From Hanleya hanleyi (taxonomy: Eukaryota > Mollusca > Polyplacophora > Lepidopleurida > Hanleyidae): a stretch of 64,000 bases of DNA. Below, in pieces: positions 12,836 through 24,372 of this stretch. The notes under the pieces were generated by a model. It did not search any database and was not told where the DNA came from. It worked only from the letters and a program-made list of their open reading frames with translations. Within the stretch, counting starts at the first letter, position 1, and each line of letters opens with the position of its first letter. A program made the position numbers and the translations under genes. The stretch spans positions 19,345 through 83,344 of the forward strand of contig JAVTVY010020316.1 of the NCBI GenBank assembly GCA_036873755.1, read 5' to 3'.

Positions 12836-14671
12836 GAAAATACAAGTTACGCTCAATATTATTACGGTATTCCCGAGTTGTGACGTTGCATCACACGAGT
12901 CGGCGGATCAAACAGTGGGACATATTCTATATAGTGACAATAGAGAATATCCATACCTTAACCTTCCATATCAAGGAGTGCAAATAATTCGGAATTAAAA
13001 TGTATTTCTTCAAATTTTACATCAGTTTTCTTAGTCCAGTGAACTGTTTCGTCTGCCGACGGATCGGCTACATGAAGGGACGTCACTCTTGTGACACAAC
13101 GCTACAACTCGACAACTTTAGATTACTGCGTGTTTCGATCCAGGGAGATAATCAGGATTCAGACACTTCCGAAGTTTCAACATTACAGCGCGGATCCCTT
13201 CAGTATTAAGTATTCTACCATGTTACTATTTTCGAGCATGGTATCTTAAAAGAGATATCTCAAACTAGCCCAGTAAACAGAACAGAATTAGCATTCGTTC
13301 CTAATTATAAAATCTTAAGTATGTTTCATAGCTCATGCCAAAGGGTCAAAGACATTTGTCTTCGCTTCCAGTACCCAATGATGACACGTGCAAAAAAAAT
13401 ACTACAAAACGAAGACGAATGATCCTCCGGACATTCACTTTCAGACTAACTTTGCTCTTTTCTCTTGTACTATTACAACTGACATAAGTACAGTTTCTAG
13501 AAATCTTGAAACTCCTTAAACATAGAAAGATGATATCTTGGTGTTTTCCAGTGTCCCTTTTTCGATCTTTTTCGCTCAGATTCGAAATTCTGTAAACAAA
13601 ATTACAAATCAATCGTTTGTTCTTAGTAAGAATGGACAAAAAGATCCTCTTGTCATTAGCTTATAATTATCAGACAATGGTGGGCGCCAAGATCCTTCAG
13701 GATCTCTCGTTGGTGATTTCATTGAGTTCTCGAGTCGTTGCCTCTATTATACAATCTCGTACATTTCATCCTCGCGCTTGTTATGAATCAGCATGTCGGT
13801 ATCCCAAGACTGCGATTTTGGCTTTAACTTCCTATGTAGATTTCAGCGTGACATCAAAGTAGAAATTCAAACCTTTCACATCTCATACCTCGTAGCGATT
13901 GGCGTAATAAGTAATCCTGCTAGCTTAGTGCGTTCACTGATTGGTTTGATTTGGAGGAAACCCCTTGATTTATTTATATCAAGAACTGATAGAGATATAG
14001 CTAACCAAGTCAGTGTATCGATCCTAACAGATCGATTGATCTACATGTACTGGCTCGTGAGGGTTACTATGACCTGGATGTCACCATAATCCGTATTTAA
14101 TTCCTGCATACATGTAAATGTATTCACATAGTTCCTATTCTCAAGGTTTTGAAAATATTTAGAGGGTCTTTTCCCCAATTCTATACCCACTGCGCCCTTG
14201 ATCGCACTAATCTCCCATGTACCTTAGCTAATTATGCACAAATTCGTCTTGGATTGTTTGTATTAGAGCACTTAATAGAGCTATAACTAATACGATCTGC
14301 TAAGACCGTGGTATTGAATTATAAACGAAACCAAATACATGTACGTACCACCTGAATTGGTGTCCTCAGTTAACATATGCTTGAGAACGGATCGTGATTG
14401 TACAATCGATTCCGGCATCCCACACAGCACCAGGAGGTAATACACAAACAGATCATTCTTCCCCGGATTTTTCATCCTTTACCGTCCGACTTTCTCAAAA
14501 CAGATTTTCAGATAATCTAGGTGATTAATTCTGGAAAACTATGTTACGGGTATTTTGATACGGAATCCCGGAGTCTGTCGCGGTTGAAATGATCATTGAA
14601 AGAGGACATAAACCCCACATGTGTTCGTGATTATCATCCTTTATTCATTTATAGGAGTAAACGAGGGAACG
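12836..14671. other. Unannotated interval
   Basis: No protein family, long repeat or RNA gene recognised. Reading frames up to about 98 codons on both strands show no familiar domain. Could be unique intergenic DNA. Confidence 0.4.
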
Positions 14672-16904
14672 GAACTTATTTCCTTATTCCTTATTCCCGT
14701 TTCGATATTCTAAATCGCGCTATGTGAAAGTAGTAATCTTCACGAAAATCGATATATTTCGACAACCATTATGTCTTTCATAACACGAATAGGACCATGT
14801 CTTCCCCAATAAAATTTCTTTCCTGTGAGTATGAATCTGAGAAGAATGCTTCAAAATGTGTGCTATGAAGTACATTTCTAAAGGGTCTGTATTTGTTGCT
14901 CCCAATCACCCAGAAATCGAATTTGCGCCACTTTTAAAGTAGTCTAGATATCTTCCTAATACAGTTATCTATCTTTCTGACCCATTTTTGGGTGTCACTT
15001 GGAGATACCATACTCTCCGAGACGGCGTTAAATGGGTATTATCTGGATATGGTCAATTTACACCGACTCTATTTGTTCCTCCCAATGCACCATGTAAGCG
15101 TCCTGTCTGTGTCTTGTGTGCTGTCCTCAGTGTTTTATAGGGTGGATGGAGGGTGTCTGGTTCCATGCTGCTTCAAAGATTTCTTCTTTGAAGTAGCAGG
15201 AACACAACTGGGCTGGGTGGTGCTTAGTTGTTTCGTCGTGACATAGCTGAAATAATGTTGAAAGCGACGTTAAATTCTATTCACTCACTCCTTGTTCCTC
15301 CCAATCACCCAGAAATCGAATTTGCGCTACTTTTAGAGTGGTCTAGATACCTTCCTAATACAGTTATCTATCTTTCTGACCCATTTTTGGGTGTCACTTG
15401 GAGATACCATACTCTCCGAGACGGCGTTAAATGGGTATTATCTGGATATGGTCAATTTACACCGACTCCATTTGTTGCTCCCAATCTCTCGGAAATCGAA
15501 TTTGTGCCACTTTTGTAGTGGTCTAGATATCTTTCTAATACATTTATCTATCTTTTTGACCCATTTTTGGATGTTTAACTTGGAGATGCCATACCCTCCG
15601 AGACTGCGTTAAATGGGTATTATATGCATATGGTCTTTTCACACCGACTCCATTTGTTGCTCCCAATCACCAAGAAATCGAATTTGCGCCACTTTTAGAG
15701 TGATCTAGATATCTTCCTAATACATTTATCTGTCTTTCTGACCCATCTTTTGGGTATCCAACTTAGAGATGTTTTACCCTCCGAGACAGCGCTAAATGGG
15801 TATTATCTGGATATGGACAATTTACACCGACTCTATTTGTTGCTCCCAATCACCCAGAAATCGAATTTGCGCCACGTTCAGAGTTTGGATTAGGAAGATA
15901 TCCAGACCACTCTAAAAGTGGTGCAAATTCGATTTCTGAGTGATTGGGAGCAACAAACAGAGTCGGTGTAAATTGACCATATCCAGATAATACGCATTTA
16001 GCGCTGTCTCGGACAGTATGGCATCTCCAAGTTAGACACCCAAAAATGGGTCAGAAAGATGGATAAATGTAATAGAAAGATAGCTAGACCACTCTAAAAG
16101 TGACGCAAATTAGATTTCTGGGTGATTGGGAGCAACAAATAGAGTCGGTGTGAAATGACCATATGCAGATAATACCCATTTAGCGCTGTCTCGGAGCGTA
16201 TGGCATCTCCAAGTTAGACACCCAGAAATGAGTCAAAAAGATAGATAAATATATTAGGAAGATATCTAGACCACTCTAAAAATGGCGCAAATTGGATTTA
16301 TGGGTGATTAGGAGCAACAAATAGAGTCCGTGTAAATTGACAATATCCAGATAATACCCATTTAGCGCTGTCTCGGACTGTATGGCATCTCCAAGTTAGA
16401 CACCAAAAATGGGTCAGAATGATAGATAAATGTATTAGGAGGATATCTAGACCACTCTAAAAGTGGCGCAAATTCGATTTCTGGGTGATTGGGAGCAACA
16501 AATAGAGTCGGTGTAAACTGACCATATCCAGATAATACCCATTTAGCGCTGTCTCGGGGGGTATGGCATCTCCAAGTTAGACACCCCAAAATAGGTCAAA
16601 AAGATAGATAAATGTATTAGGAAGATATCTAGACCACTCTAAAAGTGGCGCAAATTCGATTTCTGGGTGATTGGGAGCAACAAATACAGACCCTTTAGAA
16701 ATGTTCTTCATAGCACACATTTTGAAGCATTGTTCTCAAATTTATATTCACAGGGAAGAACATTTATTGGGGAAAACATGGTCCTATTCGTGTTATGAAA
16801 GACATACTGGTTGTCGAAATATATGGATTTTCATGAAGGATACTACTTTCACATAGAGCGATTTAGAATATCGAAACGGGAATAAGAAATAAGGAAATAA
16901 GTTC
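14672..16904. mobile_element. Foldback element with internal tandem repeats (2.2 kb)
   Basis: The left end GAACTTATTTCC and about 200 bp after it reappear inverted at the right end, GGAAATAAGTTC at 16,893-16,904. Between them lie roughly 178-bp tandem units in both arms, also inverted, with phrases such as CAATCACCCAGAAATCGAAT and ATTTAGCGCTGTCTCGG. The turn-around point is near 15,880-15,900. This is foldback (FB-like) architecture with no transposase. I could not find a convincing target duplication. Confidence 0.65.
15087..15291 (+). repeat. SINE insertion with 14-bp target duplication
   Basis: A 205-bp segment interrupts the left arm of the foldback element and is bounded by the perfect direct repeat TTGTTCCTCCCAAT (15,073-15,086 and 15,292-15,305). 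Its 3' end carries the GCGACGTTAAA...CACTCACTC tail shared with other SINE-like pieces in the window. The 5' end is probably truncated, since I see no clear Pol III A box. Confidence 0.7.
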
Positions 16905-17011
16905 AGCGCCGTCAGTAAACGTCCAATTGTATGGTGCTTTCATCCTAGTTTCTATAGAGTTCAACCTGAACTGATAGGTGGTGGGTGCACGGAGCAAGGA
17001 GAAATGTATAG

Positions 17012-17401
17012 TACACTCTCAGAAATATTCAATGAATACCCCTGAATTGATCAATTTGTAGATCCACAACTCAATTTCAGGGACTTTACCGGAAATTCAG
17101 ATATAATTTCCTGAAATTGAGGAATATCGTCCTTCAATTAAAGCTAAATTACCTGAATGTTAGGGGAAATCCTCTCATTCAGGGATCTTTTTCCCGAAAT
17201 TCAGGTAATCAGCCCTGAATTTCAGCAAAAATCCCTGAGTTTCTCGGTGTGAAAGGGAATAGGAACGAAACGTCGTGATAAGACTGAAATAGTGTTAATC
17301 TGCGCACGTTAAATCATATTGACTCACTCACCAAAATCCCTGAAATTGAGTTGTGGATTTGATCAATTCATGAGTATTCCCAGAATATTTCTGAGAGTGT
17401 A
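17012..17401. mobile_element. Tc1/mariner-type MITE carrying a SINE tail
   Basis: Ends are inverted over about 65 bp, starting TACACTCTCAGAAATATT and ending with the complement. The flanking dinucleotide is TA on both sides. An ACACTCTCAGAAAT-type terminus with TA target sites is typical of Tc1/mariner MITEs. Inside, at about 17,240-17,335, is a partial SINE ending in ACTCACTCAC. The right part of this MITE is duplicated at about 18,588-18,816. Confidence 0.6.
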
Positions 17402-18587
17402 ACCACACCAGCGAAAACCCCGCCCTTCGGACGGATGAAGAAAGTAAATGTGAGCATGCGCGCTAGACAATATAATCGTGTGTGCACGGCTTTCAGGAAC
17501 TCAGAATGCCCTCTTTTCTGTTCAATTATTATTTGTTTACGCACGTAGATGTGGAATGTGCTTGGTGGATGACGATTTCTGCATTATTACTGAAACATTT
17601 ATAATGTTTGCTAATGTTCAGCGTCTGTATCAGTTATATGTCTATCAAAGGAAGGAAAATCTCAAAATCTCTCAATGACGTCATTCGTCTGAGCGAGAAC
17701 ATAGAACAGATCTGTAAATCTGAGATCTGTAAATAAGAAGGAATATTTAATTTTATATTTACGAAGATCTACCTGCATTTGACCCCAGTGCGGAGAGAGG
17801 AACAGCGGCGCAAGACGCGATGTGGCCTGTAGGGGCCTATCATACATTGATTGCCTCAACCTCATGTCACCGGGTCAAACACACAATAATACTTACAGAC
17901 ATCGCTTTTATATGCCCCGAGAACTTTGAATCTGTAATCTGTATTAATTCGAGTTTTGGGTGATTTATACCTAAACCAAATAATGCACGATATCAGATTC
18001 GAAATCTTAAACCAGAAGGCATATACAAGTATACAGTTTTAATATTCACAATGCTAGGGTGTTGACACTGCACCATCTTAGTCGTTCAGCTAAAGTGTGG
18101 CCCTTATCCATGATGGCCGAGAGGGGCCATCGTCACTTCGTCATCGTGGCTCAAAAAAAAACAGAGCGATGGAGCGATAGAGCTATGGCGATAGAGCGAT
18201 GGAACTATTGCGATAGAGCGATGGCGATAGAGCTATGGCGATAGAGCGACAGGGCGATGGCGATAGAGCGATAGAGCTATGGCCATAGAGCGATGGCGAT
18301 ATGGCGATAGAGCGATGAGGCGAAGTAAATGACTGTGCATGTTCCATGATGATGCATATTTATACGGTGATAATCGTACCTCCAACACTTGTTATTATCA
18401 GGCAGGTTGAGCCTACAGTACTCGCTGATTGGCTGGACCTCACCAAGAGCAAGGTCGTTGAAACAATCCGCCATATTGACAGAAGTACTCTTCCCCAAGC
18501 AAAACAAGTTCTGAGAAACCTCAATTCGCAAGAAGTTCTAGCAAATCTCCAGAGTAAATTCGTCATAGTCCCAGCAGACAAAACTCT
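17176..18587. repeat. Tandem duplication, first copy (1,412 bp)
   Basis: This segment is repeated directly and immediately at 18,588-20,000 with only scattered differences. The left breakpoint is inside the MITE at CTCT|CATTCAGG and the right one is inside the PLE reading frame at CTCT|GAATAAT. The junction at 18,584-18,587 carries the single CTCT shared by both. Because it contains MITE sequence, it is a segmental duplication and not a native PLE terminal repeat. It includes a short PLE frame fragment at about 18,409-18,587. Confidence 0.85.
18165..18325. repeat. (AGCGATNG)n microsatellite, copy 1
   Basis: Imperfect tandem octamers of the form GAGCGATG/GCGATAGA run through this stretch. A second copy lies at 19,572-19,732 because the region is duplicated; the two copies differ by small losses. 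Confidence 0.8.
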
Positions 18588-20000
18588 CATTCAGGGATCT
18601 TTTTCCTGAAATTCAGGTAATCAGCCCTGAATTTCAGCAAAAATCCCTGAGTTTCTCGGTGTGAAAGGGAATAGGAACGAAACGTCGTGATAAGACTGAA
18701 ATAGTGTTAATCTGCGCACGTTAAATCATATTGACTCACTCACCAAAATCCCTGAAATTGAGTTGTGGATTTGATCAATTCATGAGTATTCCCAGAATAT
18801 TTCTGAGAGTGTAACTACACTAGCGAAAACCCCGCCCATCGGACGGAGGAAGAAAGTAAATGTGAGCATGCGCGCTAGACAATATATTATAAATCGTGTG
18901 TGCACGGCTTTCAGGAACTCAGAATGCCCTCTTTTCTGTTCAATTATTATTTTTTTACGCACGTAGATGTGGAATGTGCTTGGTGGATGACGATTTCTGG
19001 ATTATTACTGAAACATTTATAATGTTTGCTAATGTTCAGCGTCTGTATCAGTTATATGTCTATCAAAGGAAGGAAAATCTCAAAATCTCTCAATGACGTC
19101 ATTCGTCTGAGCGAGAACATAGAACAGATCTGTAAATCTGAGATCTGTAAATAAGAAGGAATATTAATTTTATATTTACGAAGATCTACCTGCATTTGAC
19201 CCCAGTGCGGAGAGAGGAACAGCGGCGCAAGACGCGATGTGGCCTGTAGGGGCCTATCATACATTGATTGCCTCAACCTCATATCACCGGGTCAAACACA
19301 CAATAATACTTACAGACATCGCTTTTATATGCCCCGAGAACTTTGAATCTGTAATCTGTATTAATTCGAGTTTTGGGTGATTTATACCTAAACCAAATAA
19401 TGCACGATATCAGATTCGGAATCTTAAACCAGAAGGCATATACAAGTATACAGTTTTAATATTCACAATGCTAGGGTGTTGACACTGCACCATCTTAGTC
19501 GTTTAGCTAAAGTGTGGCCCTTATCCATGATGGCCGAGAGGGGCCATCGTCACTTCGTCATCGTAGGTCAAAAAAAACAGAGCGATGGAGCGATAGAGCT
19601 ATGGCGATGCGATGGAACTATTGTGATAGAGCGATGACGATAGAGCTATGGCGATAGAGCGATAGGGCGATGGCGATAGAGCGATAGAGCTATGGCCATA
19701 GAGGGATGGCGATATGGCGATAGAGCGATGAGGCGAAGTAAATGACTGTGCATGTTCCATAATGATGCATATTTATACGGTGATAATCGTACCTCCAACA
19801 CTTGTTATTATCAGGCAGGTTGAACCTACAGTACTCGCTGATTGGCTGGACCTCACCAAGAGCAAGTTCGTTGAAACAATCCGCCATATTGACAGAAGTA
19901 CTCTTCCCCAAGCAAAACAAGTTCTGAGAAACCTCAATTCGCAAGAAGTTCTAGCAAATCTCCAGAGTAAATTCGTCATAGTCCCAGCAGACAAAGCTCT
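18588..20000. repeat. Tandem duplication, second copy (1,413 bp)
   Basis: Second copy of 17,176-18,587, with the same order: MITE interior, MITE right end, 5' flank of the PLE, microsatellite, and start of the reverse transcriptase homology. It is continuous with the rest of the PLE frame, so this is the copy next to the element body. Confidence 0.85.
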
Positions 20001-21248
20001 GAATAATATAATATTCATATGTAAATATTACTATTACCAGGTGCTGGTTAAAGAATTGAGTGTAGACATATCTTCATCAAATACGTCTACTTACTCCCAA
20101 ACTGCATTTACTCTGGAAGATTTATTTAACAACCACAAAAAGTTTCTCAGGGAAAGAGGTATTTGTCTTCCAACCAATCATAACGACATACCAAAAATAT
20201 ACTGGACTCCCAAAATGCATAAATCACCAAACAAAGCTAGATTCATAGCTGGTTCTAGAAGCTGCACCACCAAGCTTCTTTCAACCCTATTGACGAGGGC
20301 CCTTCAGGAGGTAAAAGCATTTTGGGAAAGGTATTGCGCCACTATTTCCAAGAACTCTGGCGTTGAATGTATGTGGATATTGAAAAACTCAAAATGTCTT
20401 ACGGAAGACCTTGATGCTAAAGGTCACATACCGTACAGACATGTATCACATGGGATTTCTCGACTCTCTATACTACAATCCCTCATCAGGACCTTATTGA
20501 CCGTCTAAGTTCATTAATAGTATCTGTGTTCAAGAAAACTGATCGTAGATATATTAATGTCGGAAGCCATAAAGCATTCTTTAGCTCGACTACATACAAG
20601 AGATATCATTCATGGGACGTTTCTTTGTTTATAAAGTTGCTTGAATTTCTCATTAAAAATATCTATGTGAAATTTGCCAACACAATATATCAGCAGCATA
20701 TAGGTATTCCAATGGGTACTAATTGTGCACCCCTGTTGGCCGACCTGTATCTGTTCTCTTATGAATATGACTATGTGCAGGCGCTTTCAAAAACCGATCC
20801 ATTCAAAGCCCGTTCCTTCTCATTCACCAAACGCTATATAGACGATCTTCTCGCTGTGGATAATCGCTATATAAATGACGCAGTGAAGGATATATATCCA
20901 CCTTCACTGGATTTGAAGGAAACTACAGATAGCCCTACAGGCACATCTTATTTAGATCTCTATCTCTATAAAAATGAAGCGGGCATTCTCTCTCGTCGAC
21001 TTTATGACCAAAGAGATGATTACAATTTCGACATCGTAAACTATCCCTTTCTGGATAGTAATATTCCAGTGGGACCTGCATATGGCGTATACACATCTCG
21101 CTTAGTAGCATTTGCTAGATCCTGTGTTAAATGTGATGATTTTAATCAACGTCACAAAACATTGTTGCAGAAACTTATAAAACAGGGCTATTCCACCAAG
21201 CGCCTCCACTCAAAGTTTCTCAAATTTGGCGATACATATGCATGCTGA
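19822..21248 (+). pseudogene. Penelope-like reverse transcriptase, copy 1 (frameshifted)
   Basis: Two adjacent frames (ending at 20,508 and starting at 20,526) together cover a PLE reverse transcriptase. The second frame has the family signature IPMGTNCAPLLADL at residues about 61-74 and the catalytic box RYIDDLL about 40 residues later. Just before the frame break the reading frame departs from copy 2 (51.5-53.1 kb), so a small indel has broken the gene. The N-terminal part present in copy 2, upstream of VEP.VLADWLDLTKS, is missing. I see no GIY-YIG endonuclease before the stop. The product would have copied element RNA into chromosomal DNA. Confidence 0.85.
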
Positions 21249-21656
21249 TAGCAAAATACGAACGTAGCGTGCAAGATCTATGGCGCTACGTTTCGTAACT
21301 TGTGTCTAATTCCGCTTAACCCGGGGCTAGGGGCCGTATGAACCCATGTACTTCAAGATCCTCATGGTACTCATATGAACAGTCACAATCAAAGCGTGAC
21401 TGGGATACATCTTTTTTTTTAGATGACGACTCTATAACGAATATTATGGATTAAGAATACTGATCAGCGATACGGATTTGATATTATTGGAACATCATGA
21501 TGTCTTGCCGGCATCATTGAAAACTGTTGACCGCTTCTCTCTTGCAGGAAACAAGCCTATGTTTATGTATACTATGATTGTCTTTTTGAATTTGGTGCTA
21601 ATACTGTTATGTGGAAAATGGAATAGGTCTTTGGATTATGGACGCGGATATTCTCT
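21249..21656 (+). mobile_element. 3' tail of PLE copy 1 with structured block
   Basis: The tail aligns with the reverse complement of 51,189-51,542 at PLE copy 2. It contains CCGCTTAACCCGGGGCTAGG, GGCCGT and then a stem CAGTCAC/GTGACTG at about 21,383-21,405. Homology with copy 2 ends at GATATTCTCTAA near 21,656, which I take as the PLE 3' end. Confidence 0.65.
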
Positions 21657-21701
21657 AATGGACGACGGCTGGATTATGAATGACGGACTAGACGCTTGTA
21701 A
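21657..21701 (+). repeat. 45-bp segment shared exactly with the Gypsy element
   Basis: The 45 bases that follow the PLE tail, starting AATGGACGACGG and ending GACGCTTGTAA, are identical to 57,731-57,775 in the Gypsy pol region, in the same orientation. Sequences on either side differ. Its origin is not known. Confidence 0.8.
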
Positions 21702-21840
21702 CTCGAATACTACAAGCTAGCTACATACCACAGGTTACACATATAAGATAGATAGATAGACCGATGAAAATAAAACAATTCCTGGCAATCTCACATTTCT
21801 GCCCCTAAATAAGGTGCATATGCTCTTTTACTATTTATTA
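21702..21840. other. Short spacer with (AGAT)n
   Basis: Holds a small GATAGATAGATAGA repeat and AT-rich sequence. No gene. Confidence 0.4.
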
Positions 21841-22005
21841 AATTGACGTCACGATGACGTCACATCCGGTCACGTAACATCTGGGTCACATCCGGGTCAA
21901 AGGTCACCTCCGTTCACGTGACGGCCCAGCAAGAGTTATCTTGGACGTTTTGGGATCAAGGTGGGTCCCAACTGGTCCGATGGGGTCGAGTGAGTGGTCA
22001 TCGTG
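21841..22005 (+). mobile_element. Older Polinton D, left arm (before insertion A)
   Basis: The phrases GGACGTTTTGGGATCAAGG and GGTCCGATGGGGTCGAGTGA, plus TGACGTCAC sites, are subterminal-repeat motifs of the Polintons in this window. The sequence stops at ATCGTG, where element A begins, and the same type of sequence resumes after A at 32,862. This is therefore the terminal region of an older Polinton split by A. I cannot see its own AGTAG terminus. Confidence 0.6.
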
Positions 22006-22945
22006 AGTAGTAGGGAGCCATGATTTCGACTCACTGGCTCGTCACTGAGCATGCGCAGGAATTGTAGAGTGGGTGTGCGCGGGAGTGTTGTGCGCAGGAA
22101 TGACGATTTTGTGGCGGTCATGTGGCGGTGTGAAGAAGGAGTGTTCTGCGCAAGTGTGACGTCATGTATGACGTCACTTCCGGTCTGTGTGAGTTGGGTG
22201 TGTGTATTCCTCCGCGGTGATGCGGTCTGGTGGTGATGCGGCCTGCCTCCGCGGACAGAAAGTAGTCCCAGATTCTCCGGCATTCTCCGGCAATCTTCAG
22301 GGGCGAGAGGGGCCCCTAGTGCACCGATTGGATCGAGTGAGGTGTCAAACTGAAGCATTCGTGAAGGGTCATCCGACGGGATGGGTGTGACGTGGAACTG
22401 ACGTCATTCTGCGCGTGCGCATTAGACAAAGAGTATGGAAATAGACGTTTTGGGGTCTAAGCGGGCCCGTATTGGTCCGATGGAGTCGTATGATTCATTA
22501 ATGTGAAGCATTCGTGAAGAAGCATCCGACGGGATGGGTATGAGTTGGCATGGCGTCATTCTGCGCATGTACAAGCAGGAATTGTCGGAAAAGGGTATGG
22601 AAAGGACATTTTGGCGTCTAGGTGAGCCCCTAGTGGTCCGATGGTGTCATCTGAGGTCTTATGTTGAAGCTCTCGTGGAGGAGCATCCGACTGTGCTAAT
22701 GGTTCGTCCGTGTTCAAGAGTCTGCGCATGGGTAGTCTGGTCGTAGTGTAGGAAGCAGGCATTTTGGGAGTACGTGGCAGTGTGTTGATCAACAACTATG
22801 TGTCCGTGTTTGCGGTTTGATGGTGTGGGTTGTTCGCACAGACGTCACTTCCGGTTTCACAAAAACTACCTCCGAACACAGAAGAGTTCCAATTTTCCCT
22901 TAGACGTAGGATCCGGATTTTCCATCCGGCTTTTCCACAGCGCGG
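22006..22945 (+). repeat. Element A left terminal inverted repeat
   Basis: It pairs, inverted, with about 31,615-32,861. The left arm is shorter because the right arm has extra subrepeats. It carries TGCGCATGCGC-like NRF-1 sites and TGACGTCACTTCCGG composites (near 22,160 and 22,840). Open frames here are not genes. The inner boundary is approximate. Confidence 0.8.
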
Positions 22946-23059
22946 GGGTTTTCCGACCACACACACGCGCGCGCGTTAAAGGGAAGTTTCGAAAGTGTGC
23001 AAGGGCACTATATCACATCGGGGTATATATTTCATCCAAGTATAGCGGAAAGCGGTTGT

Positions 23060-23150
23060 CGTGAATTACAACAAGTTCAGCAATGTTTATACAGTTTAGT
23101 ATCCCCAATGTTACATCATACCCAGACTGGGGGAGCCGCCCCGGGTGTGT
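23060..23150 (-). promoter_or_regulatory. Conserved 3'-end block, element A
   Basis: On the minus strand this holds the phrase CGGCTCCCCCAG between near-inverted CACCCGGG/CTGGGTATG pieces, then GATGTAACATTGGGGATA and ACATTGCTGAACTTGTTGT. The same block occurs near 33,655-33,695, 62,520-62,580 and at the window end. In the last two it carries a minus-strand AATAAA, so it is probably the 3' UTR of the leftward Polinton gene. Here the polyadenylation signal is mutated. Confidence 0.5.
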
Positions 23151-23329
23151 TTAGTGTGTTCACAGCAAAACAAATTGAAATATCAAACACCATGTTTTAT
23201 TATTTAACGCACTGTCATATTTAATGTTTACTGAGCTCAAGTCAACGACCAGCATGTAGACATAGAGAGTATATACGGCATGTTATGCTATTCTTCAGCG
23301 CAAGGGTGACGCATTCAGCCGATGGGGGT

Positions 23330-24232
23330 GGTCAATCAGCTTGGTAACGAAGAACGTAACATTGGTGACCATCTCTACGACCCATTGTGTGTTGGGGCGT
23401 TGACGATGTGCCCATCTCAAGGGATCCACGGTGTCCAGTTTCTCCAGTATCGTCTCTAGCGACGCCCGATGATGGTGAACGGCTGCTCAAACACATGACT
23501 GTTATTACTGGCATAATAATACCGTAACTGGTCCGTCTCTTTGTGACGTATGATGTACCCGAAAGCGACATTCAATTTGAAGACCGTAGCTTGGTCATTG
23601 AAGATGGCTTCCAGGTAGCTGCGTAGAAGGGTGAGGTCGGTCAGTGGGAAATTTGACATCTGGAATAGGGCGATCACGGTGGAAAACGTGCCGTATCATG
23701 GGCCATTGGCGCCGATAGATGTCACTCACTGGATGGGCGTCCTGTAACAGATTGCTAGGAACATCCACTGCATCTTCCAGAAAATGTTCGATGTCGTCAG
23801 GCGTATGACTAGCAACAATAATGCTAGGGACTGGCTGGATATCTAGGCTCTTCTGAACTGTGGGTACAGGCGGGCTCTCTGTGATCGCATCACCAATGAC
23901 ATTCGTCTTCCCGGGCTCATCTTTACTGGGTCTGACCCTCCTGGGTGCCACTTTAGTGGGAAGTTGTCGCACCAAACCGTAGAGACGGGGCATGAATCAA
24001 ACGCTGATGCCGTCTTAACTGATTGGGTCGTATGAAGAGTTGACCTCATTCATTACATTGTTCCGTCGTGCCCTCGTGGAATGAGCGTTCGTGGCGCAGT
24101 AAATGATCCTCCCGATTAAATGACCGTGCGCAGGTTATACAAGTATACCGTGCGCCGTTGTGGATGGAGGACTCGTGCCGTCACAAATCTTCTGGGCGAG
24201 TAAACTGCTTCTGGCAAGTTGTGCAAGTGAAC
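23330..24232 (-). pseudogene. C2H2 zinc-finger / PolB-N-like gene of element A
   Basis: This is the broken counterpart of 62,785-63,769. From 24,232 leftward, a finger region starts with the familiar FTCTTC type motif but is interrupted by frameshifts. It is followed by a linker (ITESPP.PT.QKSLDIQPVPS) and then, in a different frame, LRSYLEAIFNDQ and LNVAFGYI...QLRYYYASNN. That second part resembles, from memory, the N-terminal region of Polinton PolB proteins. Catalytic polymerase motifs are absent, so the gene has lost most of its 3' part. The linker-to-second-part frame change lies at the same place as in C. Confidence 0.6.
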
Positions 24233-24261
24233 ATCTTGGTGGTTGACAGTGTCGTAGCTCC

Positions 24262-24372
24262 TCTCGTCAGATAAGCTCAGGCTGGTGAGGTAGGCTTAGG
24301 CTGGTCAGACAGGGTCAGGCTGGTCAGGCAGGTTCAGGCTGGTCAGGCAGGCTGGTAAGGCAGGTTCCGGCT
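24262..24372. repeat. Minisatellite CAGGCTGGTCAGGCAGGTT
   Basis: Several imperfect copies of a 17-19 bp unit built on GGCTGGTCAGGCAGG. It lies between the zinc-finger pseudogene and its likely promoter homology near 24,680, so it expanded or inserted in the 5' region of that gene. Confidence 0.75.

Noticed and set aside
11139..12987. Many overlapping frames with IQYGHQAAILDFPMKP-type repeats, up to 196 codons
   Set aside because: They follow a 150-bp non-coding tandem repeat and appear in several frames and both strands with random ends.
17176..20000. PLE-type long terminal repeat pair
   Set aside because: The repeated segment includes a MITE half, and its junction shows CTCT microhomology, so it is a segmental duplication.
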